From Thermoprotei archaeon (GTDB lineage Archaea > Thermoproteota > Thermoprotei > Thermofilales > Thermofilaceae): DNA of 35,666 nt. Made by a program: the position numbers and the translations under genes. The stretch lies in the NCBI GenBank assembly GCA_003649495.1, contig QMRZ01000001.1, positions 1 through 35,666 of the forward strand. Reading direction: 5' to 3'. Of this stretch, positions 31,250 to 35,666 are shown one piece after another; positions within the stretch are counted from its first letter, which is position 1; the number at the start of each line of letters is the position of its first letter. The notes under the pieces were generated by a model. That model made no database searches. It was not told where the DNA came from and saw only the letters and a list, made by a program, of their open reading frames with translations.

Positions 31250-32507
31250 CCCTCGCCGAGGGCCGCACTGTATGCACGTGGAGCCCGAGGGCCTTTGCGA
31301 ACTTCGACTCGGATATCCCTAAGCCCTTAAGTAGCTTCCTCCCAGCCTGGGGGTTCTCCTCGTATATCAACTTAAGGAACGGGAGGATTTCCGTCAGAGC
31401 CTTCCTAGCAGATGTGTGGCATGTCTTAGCAATGACTCTAGCTATCCTCATCCTCTCATCCCTCTGCTCCTTAGTAGCTGAGAGGGCCCTCAGCTTGTAG
31501 GGGAAACTGTACTTGACGAACTTAAAGGGGGGCTTCTCTCTCGCGCTAGCCACGCCAGCGGTCATAAGGTCGAGCGCGTAGGGAAGGAGAGTCCAGGCCT
31601 GTCTCCTCTTAATCCTGCCCAGCATCATGTCGGCTCTCGAGAGAGCGTCGTAGGCGTCCGCTATTGCTACGATGCTCGGCGAGTACTGGTACGGTATGTT
31701 CTCGTTGAGCCACTGCATCAGCATCTCATAGTCTAGGGATGGCATACTAAGCACAGCTTTAGCGGCCTCCGGGCGCTTAGCCGTGAGCACCTGCCTCACT
31801 ACCTCAAACATGTTCATCTGCCTGGCCCTATAGCCGAGCACCTCCAGGTCCTCAAGGGTCACCCTGCGCCTACCCATCGCGATTGATTGTAGATCATTGA
31901 TCGCGGCTCTCAGATCTCCCTCGCAGTTCCCAGCTATGGCTCTCAGCACAGAGTAGTCGCACTCTATCCCCTCCCGCCTGCAGATCTCCCTGAGCGCCCT
32001 CACCACGTCCCTGATCCCCAGCTTCCTGAACTCTATTAGCTTACACATAGATCTGAGCTGTCTCAGCCTGGGATCCCAGGGGTCATTAGCTGTGAGAACC
32101 ACTGGATACTGAGACGCCTTAATGATCTCCATTATCATGTCGAGCCCCCCTCTATCCTCTCTAGGGCTTACGCCGTCCACCTCGTCTAGCAGTATTATTT
32201 TGCCTCTAGCCCCGAAGAGCGAGCCCTCGGTAGCGGATCTAAGCACCCTCCTCCTGAGAGCCTCTGATGTCCTCACATCACTAGCGTTAGCCTCTATTAG
32301 CTCCAGCCCTAACTGGTGAGCGGCTGCGTGGACTAGGCTGGTTTTGCCGCAGCCAGGCGGACCGTAGAGGAGGGCGGCCTTCTTCTCAGGCCTACCGGCT
32401 AGCCACTTATTGAGCCATGCTACAAAGGCCTTTTTAGCCTCAGGATTACCTACTACCTCGTCTATCCTCTTGGGTCTATACTTCTCTGTCCAAGGCACTA
32501 TGCTCAT
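31230..32507 (-). CDS. rfcL: Replication factor C large subunit
   Basis: A 425-aa AAA+ clamp-loader large subunit. WTEKYRPKRIDEVVGN at the N-terminus, Walker A GPPGCGKT (49-56), Walker B LLDEVDGV (D108, E109), sensor 1 LTANDPWD, and a helical C-terminal collar. It lacks the SRC motif of the small subunit, which is normal. The C-terminus is short and basic (RPSARARRARA), with no QxxLxxFF-type PCNA-interacting peptide, unlike several euryarchaeal RFC-L proteins. The ATG overlaps the rfcS stop (ATGA). Confidence 0.95.
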   Translation of the reverse strand: MSIVPWTEKYRPKRIDEVVGNPEAKKAFVAWLNKWLAGRPEKKAALLYGPPGCGKTSLVHAAAHQLGLELIEANASDVRTSEALRRRVLRSATEGSLFGARGKIILLDEVDGVSPREDRGGLDMIMEIIKASQYPVVLTANDPWDPRLRQLRSMCKLIEFRKLGIRDVVRALREICRREGIECDYSVLRAIAGNCEGDLRAAINDLQSIAMGRRRVTLEDLEVLGYRARQMNMFEVVRQVLTAKRPEAAKAVLSMPSLDYEMLMQWLNENIPYQYSPSIVAIADAYDALSRADMMLGRIKRRQAWTLLPYALDLMTAGVASAREKPPFKFVKYSFPYKLRALSATKEQRDERMRIARVIAKTCHTSARKALTEILPFLKLIYEENPQAGRKLLKGLGISESKFAKALGLHVHTVRPSARARRARA

Positions 32508-33496
32508 GCTCGGCCCCTCTTAGCTCCTATTAGTGCCATCTTGGCTAACAGCGCGTTTAGCTGGATCTCATCGTCAGCGCCCTCAACTATCCTGTAATTC
32601 AGCTCACCTAGCAACTCAACGAGTTCAAGCCTAGTTCTCTCGTCGAGGTCCAGGCCGCTCCTGGCCGAGGTCACTTCCCTGTACACAAGCTTTATTACGT
32701 CGACTCCTGAGAGGCCATAAGAGTAGAGTAGTGCCCTGAGCTTCTCCCGAGCCGCTAAGAAGTTGCCTCCCAGCGCGAGTTTTATCATATCCCTGATCTC
32801 GGTAGGAGTGACCTTGCCTAGAGCCTTGTAGACCGTGTCGGCGTCGACTACCTCGCCTATGGCGGCAGCTGCCTGAAGGGCATTTATCGCCTTCCTCATA
32901 TCGCCCATGCTCTCCTCCCATATCGCCTCGAGCCCGTCCTCAGTCACCTTGACGCCCTCACTCTCAGCTATGTACCTGAGCCTAGCAATGAAGTCCTCCT
33001 TCGGTATAGGCTGGAACCTAAATATCGCGCATCTCGACTGTATCGGCTCTATAATCTTCGACGCGTAATTCGCTATCAGTATGAAGCGTGCAGTCCTGGA
33101 GTATAGCTCCATGGTTCTCCGCAGCGCTTGCTGAGCATCACCGGTCATGTTATCGGCCTCGTCAAGTATTATCAGCTTGAAGGGAACCTCGCTGAGCGGA
33201 ACGGTCCTAGCGTACTCCTTTATCCTGGTCCTGATGACATCGATCCCTCGCTCATCCGAAGCGTTGAGCTCCAAGGTGTTATCACGCCACTTCTCGCCGT
33301 ACAGTTCATAGGCGAGGCATAATGCTGCCGTCGTCTTCCCCGTGCCGGGAGGGCCGACGAAGAGGAGATGTGGCACATTCTTCTCTCTGACGAACTCCTT
33401 CAGTCTCTCGACTATCTCCCTCTGGTCCACCATCTCATCTAGCCTCCTCGGCCTGTACTTCTCAACCCACAACTCCAGCGAGTACCGCTCACTCAT
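32504..33496 (-). CDS. rfcS: Replication factor C small subunit
   Basis: A 330-aa clamp-loader small subunit that, with RfcL, loads PCNA at primer ends. WVEKYRPRRLDEMVDQ, Walker A GPPGTGKT (48-55), LNASDERG, Walker B LDEADN, sensor 1 LIANY and IQSRCAIFRF with the arginine finger SRC. ATG 33496 with GGTGGAGG just upstream is preferred over GTG 33505. The TATA box at 33531-33540 gives a leader of about 13 nt. First gene of the rfcS-rfcL operon. Confidence 0.96.
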   Translation of the reverse strand: MSERYSLELWVEKYRPRRLDEMVDQREIVERLKEFVREKNVPHLLFVGPPGTGKTTAALCLAYELYGEKWRDNTLELNASDERGIDVIRTRIKEYARTVPLSEVPFKLIILDEADNMTGDAQQALRRTMELYSRTARFILIANYASKIIEPIQSRCAIFRFQPIPKEDFIARLRYIAESEGVKVTEDGLEAIWEESMGDMRKAINALQAAAAIGEVVDADTVYKALGKVTPTEIRDMIKLALGGNFLAAREKLRALLYSYGLSGVDVIKLVYREVTSARSGLDLDERTRLELVELLGELNYRIVEGADDEIQLNALLAKMALIGAKRGRA

Positions 33497-33528
33497 CGCC
33501 TCCACCGCCCCGTAGTTATGGGAGCTAC

Positions 33529-33542
33529 GCGTTATATAGCTA
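33529..33542 (-). promoter_or_regulatory. TATA box of the rfcS-rfcL operon
   Basis: The minus strand reads TAGCTATATAACGC, predicting transcription start near 33509, with the Shine-Dalgarno-like GGTGGAGG in the leader. Confidence 0.6.
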
Positions 33543-33610
33543 GTGTATGTCTAAGGGAGTCTTCAAATGTTAACTCATCTCGGTGCTCATCAACTTTATT
33601 ACAACAGCCA

Positions 33611-33620
33611 AGGTTAAAAG
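33611..33620 (+). promoter_or_regulatory. TATA-like box for the RAM-domain gene
   Basis: AGGTTAAAAG, centred about 26 nt before 33642, gives a leader of about 18 nt to GTG 33661, with GAGGCGGG as ribosome-binding site. Confidence 0.5.
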
Positions 33621-33660
33621 GGCGGTAGAGTCGGAAAGGCGGGAGACCTTGAGGCGGGTA

Positions 33661-33879
33661 GTGGCCTTCGTGCTCGCGACTATAAGGACGGGGAAGGAGT
33701 ACGATGTAGTGGAGGAGGTGAGGAAGATAGAGGGGGTTAAGGAGGTTTTCATAACCTACGGAGTATGGGACGCGCTGATCAGGGTTGAGGTGAGCTCCCT
33801 CAGCGAGCTTGACAAGGTTGTGACTCAGATAAGGGGCGTCGAGGGGGTCGAGTACACTACGACACTTGTGGGTGTCTAA
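33661..33879 (+). CDS. Stand-alone RAM/AsnC ligand-binding protein
   Basis: A 72-aa protein equal to the C-terminal sensing half of Lrp regulators without a helix-turn-helix (a SARD-type protein). AFVLATIRTGKEYDVVEEVRKIEGV, then EVFITYGVWDALIRVEV and LDKVVTQIRGVEGVEYTTTLV form the beta-alpha-beta-beta-alpha-beta fold. A longer frame begins at 33583, but its extra 26 residues are outside the fold and a TATA-like box lies within them, so GTG 33661 after GAGGCGGG is chosen. Such proteins may form hetero-oligomers with full-length Lrp proteins such as that at 5055-5522. Confidence 0.75.
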   Translation: MAFVLATIRTGKEYDVVEEVRKIEGVKEVFITYGVWDALIRVEVSSLSELDKVVTQIRGVEGVEYTTTLVGV

Positions 33880-33880
33880 A

Positions 33881-34648
33881 GTGGAGAGGGCGTCAAAGAT
33901 AGCGAGCATACTGGTTAAGGTAGCCTCTAGAAGCGGAGTAGCTGTGAAGAGGGCTGGCCACAGGCTGTACCAGATCTACATAAGGCCTGTAAGGCTGATG
34001 GAGGAGGTGAGGGAGAATCCCGATGCGTCAGCGCCGGCCATACTGATAACCGTGGGCTTCACACTGCAGACCCTCATAGTATGTGCGCTACTGTCTGGCG
34101 TCAAGCTCAGCCTGCAGAACGCGCCCCCTGTAGACTTGCTGTCAGGCTTCTACTCAAACCTCCCGACATATGTTTTGTTAAGAGGCATCTCGCTCTTTGC
34201 GGTGTGGTTCATACTCTTCATCATATACTGGTTCGTGATGTACATACTGGGATCCCGCGTGGAAGGCTTTACGGTGTTCTCAGCGGTGGGCTACACGTTG
34301 TCCTGCCAGCTGCTCACGTTTGCCGCAGTGTTGGCACTCTACATTGCAGCGGCTTCCATGACTCCCTCCATCACGCTAGTGGGTGTGAGGGGGGTTTACC
34401 CCCAGCTATTTTCCCTAGCGGCGCACAGGTATAGGCTAGATGTGGAGAGCACTATGATAGGCGTCCCGGTCCAGGGGCTCATAGACGGCTTCGAGTACTT
34501 TGGCTCTATCTGGAGTACTCTACTGACGTTGCTCACATTTAGGATAGTGGGCGAGCTCCCCTGGAAGAAGGCAATAGGTGGAGGACTGGCAGCTGCAGCA
34601 GCGGCGTGGTTCATAGCTGGGGTCTTCAGGATCGCAGGCCTGATTTAG
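33881..34648 (+). CDS. Yip1-domain membrane protein
   Basis: A 255-aa membrane protein. The block YIRPVRLMEEVRENPDASAPAILITVGF, an amphipathic lead-in then membrane entry, is the Yip1-domain signature. About five membrane segments: roughly 48-70, 95-122, 132-158, 202-218 and 230-250. GTG 33881 lies 1 nt after the RAM gene stop, with GGGTG upstream; TTG 33866 or GTG 33872 are alternatives that overlap. Transcribed with the RAM protein, hinting at a regulated membrane function. Similar in plan to the protein at 6285-7076. Confidence 0.65.
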   Translation: MERASKIASILVKVASRSGVAVKRAGHRLYQIYIRPVRLMEEVRENPDASAPAILITVGFTLQTLIVCALLSGVKLSLQNAPPVDLLSGFYSNLPTYVLLRGISLFAVWFILFIIYWFVMYILGSRVEGFTVFSAVGYTLSCQLLTFAAVLALYIAAASMTPSITLVGVRGVYPQLFSLAAHRYRLDVESTMIGVPVQGLIDGFEYFGSIWSTLLTLLTFRIVGELPWKKAIGGGLAAAAAAWFIAGVFRIAGLI

Positions 34649-34660
34649 AAGGCCTACCAG

Positions 34661-35666
34661 CTAGCCCTTTATCATGCCGTATCCTATTAGGCGCCACCTG
34701 CCTCCTATCTGCCTGCTTATAGCTAGCTTCATCCCAGGATAGGCGGCGATGGGTATCCTTAGGAGCAGGTCGGCCTCATCCCCCCTTAGCCCTCTCACGA
34801 GGCCTATTGTTACTGCAGTGCCCACGTTGAGCATCAGTAGCTCGCCTCGCCTCAGTGGCTCCACCCTTATCTCCTTCTCGAGGCCCACTACCCGCTCGAG
34901 CAGGGAGTACTCCACCGTTATCTCGTGCAGAACGGGCGGCATAGAGCCGGGGCGCCCCACCACGTTCCCCATCATGTTGTCAGACTTAGTGACGCTGGGG
35001 TCGAGCTTGGTGCCGACACCTATAAGGCCTCCGGGGTAAGCAACTTCGAGATCCTGAGTACCGGACCTCAGGCTCACTATCTCGGTTATCACGGGCTCAT
35101 ACCTAACAGCTCCTCGCCTAGTCTCAACCTTTATGCCGGGCCTAATCTCTATCTCATCGCCCACCTCAAACTTACCCTGTATTATCATGCCCCCCAGCAC
35201 GCCGCCCTTAAGCTCGTCGACGGGGGTGCCGGGCTTATTTATATCAAAGCTCCTAGCCACGAGCATTAGCGGGGGCTTGTTCGGATCCCTCTTCGGGGTA
35301 GGGATGCACTCCTCAATAGCCCACACAACAGCGTCTATGTTTACCTTATGTAGGGCTGAGACAGGTATTATTGGCGCGTCTTCAGCCCACGTCCCTGCGA
35401 TGAATTCCTTTATCTCCTTGTAATTCTCCTTAGCTCTCTCCTTACTAACTATATCAATTTTATTCTGAACTATTACTATATTCCTAATTCCCGACAGCGT
35501 TAAAGCCATGAAGTGCTCTCTAGTCTGGGGGCGAGGGCAGGGCTGTGAGGAGTCTATGACGAAGAGCACTCCATCCATCAGCGCCGTGCCAGCCAGCATG
35601 ACCGCCATCAGCATTTCGTGGCCGGGGACGTCCACGAAGGATATCTTGCGCACAGGCTCAAGCTCG
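34661..35666 (-). CDS. aIF2 gamma, 5' end beyond the window
   Basis: Translation initiation factor 2 subunit gamma, the GTPase that carries Met-tRNAi to the small ribosomal subunit. The window holds about the last 335 codons; the start and the P-loop (G1) lie past 35666. G3 DVPGHE and G4 NKID are present, followed by LDIV-type linkers, the beta-barrel domain II (MLVARSFDINKPGT, KGGVLGGMIIQGKFEVGDEIEI) and domain III (PVLHEITVEYSLLERVVG, LLMLNVGTA). It ends 12 bp from the convergent Yip1 gene. Confidence 0.95.
   Translation of the reverse strand, partial: ELEPVRKISFVDVPGHEMLMAVMLAGTALMDGVLFVIDSSQPCPRPQTREHFMALTLSGIRNIVIVQNKIDIVSKERAKENYKEIKEFIAGTWAEDAPIIPVSALHKVNIDAVVWAIEECIPTPKRDPNKPPLMLVARSFDINKPGTPVDELKGGVLGGMIIQGKFEVGDEIEIRPGIKVETRRGAVRYEPVITEIVSLRSGTQDLEVAYPGGLIGVGTKLDPSVTKSDNMMGNVVGRPGSMPPVLHEITVEYSLLERVVGLEKEIRVEPLRRGELLMLNVGTAVTIGLVRGLRGDEADLLLRIPIAAYPGMKLAISRQIGGRWRLIGYGMIKG

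Overview
The window looks like chromosomal DNA of a thermophilic archaeon, most probably a member of the Thermoproteota (crenarchaeal lineage). Evidence: archaeal replication and repair genes (Orc1/Cdc6, both RFC subunits, RadA, XPD, and NurA-HerA-Mre11-Rad50), CDP-archaeol synthase for ether lipids, archaeal-type phosphoglycerate mutase, aIF2 gamma, a threonine tRNA with a bulge-helix-bulge intron, and TATA boxes about 25 nt upstream of many leaderless starts. Arginine is written mostly AGG/AGA, GTG and TTG starts are common, and genes are packed with 4-20 bp overlaps. The exact order cannot be fixed from the sequence alone.

Layout. 1-625 has no recognisable gene but some stem-forming sequence. 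626-740 is an intron-containing tRNA-Thr(GGU). 886-2835 carries a Clp1/Grc3-type polynucleotide kinase and a 6-phospho-3-hexuloisomerase. 2837-7311 (minus) holds a winged-helix regulator, XPD helicase, an Lrp regulator, a UPF0173 hydrolase, a Yip1-like membrane protein and a small unknown. 7312-7857 contains only promoters and a possible decayed gene with a PIN-like fragment. 7858-9324 has small membrane or unknown proteins and carS. 9370-12268 is a MoxR AAA+ ATPase / VWA-protein pair with unusual metal-binding motifs.

12283-18690 (minus) is the compact nurA-herA-mre11-rad50 operon, with an unknown 287-aa gene upstream. 19860-23643 holds an AmmeMemoRadiSam-type radical SAM enzyme and an ABC exporter with an N-terminal PH-like domain overlapping a DUF1854 gene. 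23803-25693 is a three-gene operon: a winged-helix protein, an unknown protein that may be a degenerate RecA-fold paralogue, and RadA. 25752-29423 holds apgM, a free-standing ATP-cone protein and a SerK-like free serine kinase; a divergent THUMP protein follows at 29456. 30026-33496 is the replication cluster orc1 with rfcL/rfcS. The window closes with a stand-alone RAM-domain protein, a second Yip1-like protein and the 5'-truncated (by the window edge) aIF2 gamma gene.

The dominant theme is genome maintenance: origin recognition, clamp loading, strand exchange, end resection and excision-repair helicase all lie within 31 kb. The least explained parts are the MoxR/VWA pair, the radA operon partner, the PH-ABC/DUF1854 exporter and the ATP-cone protein.
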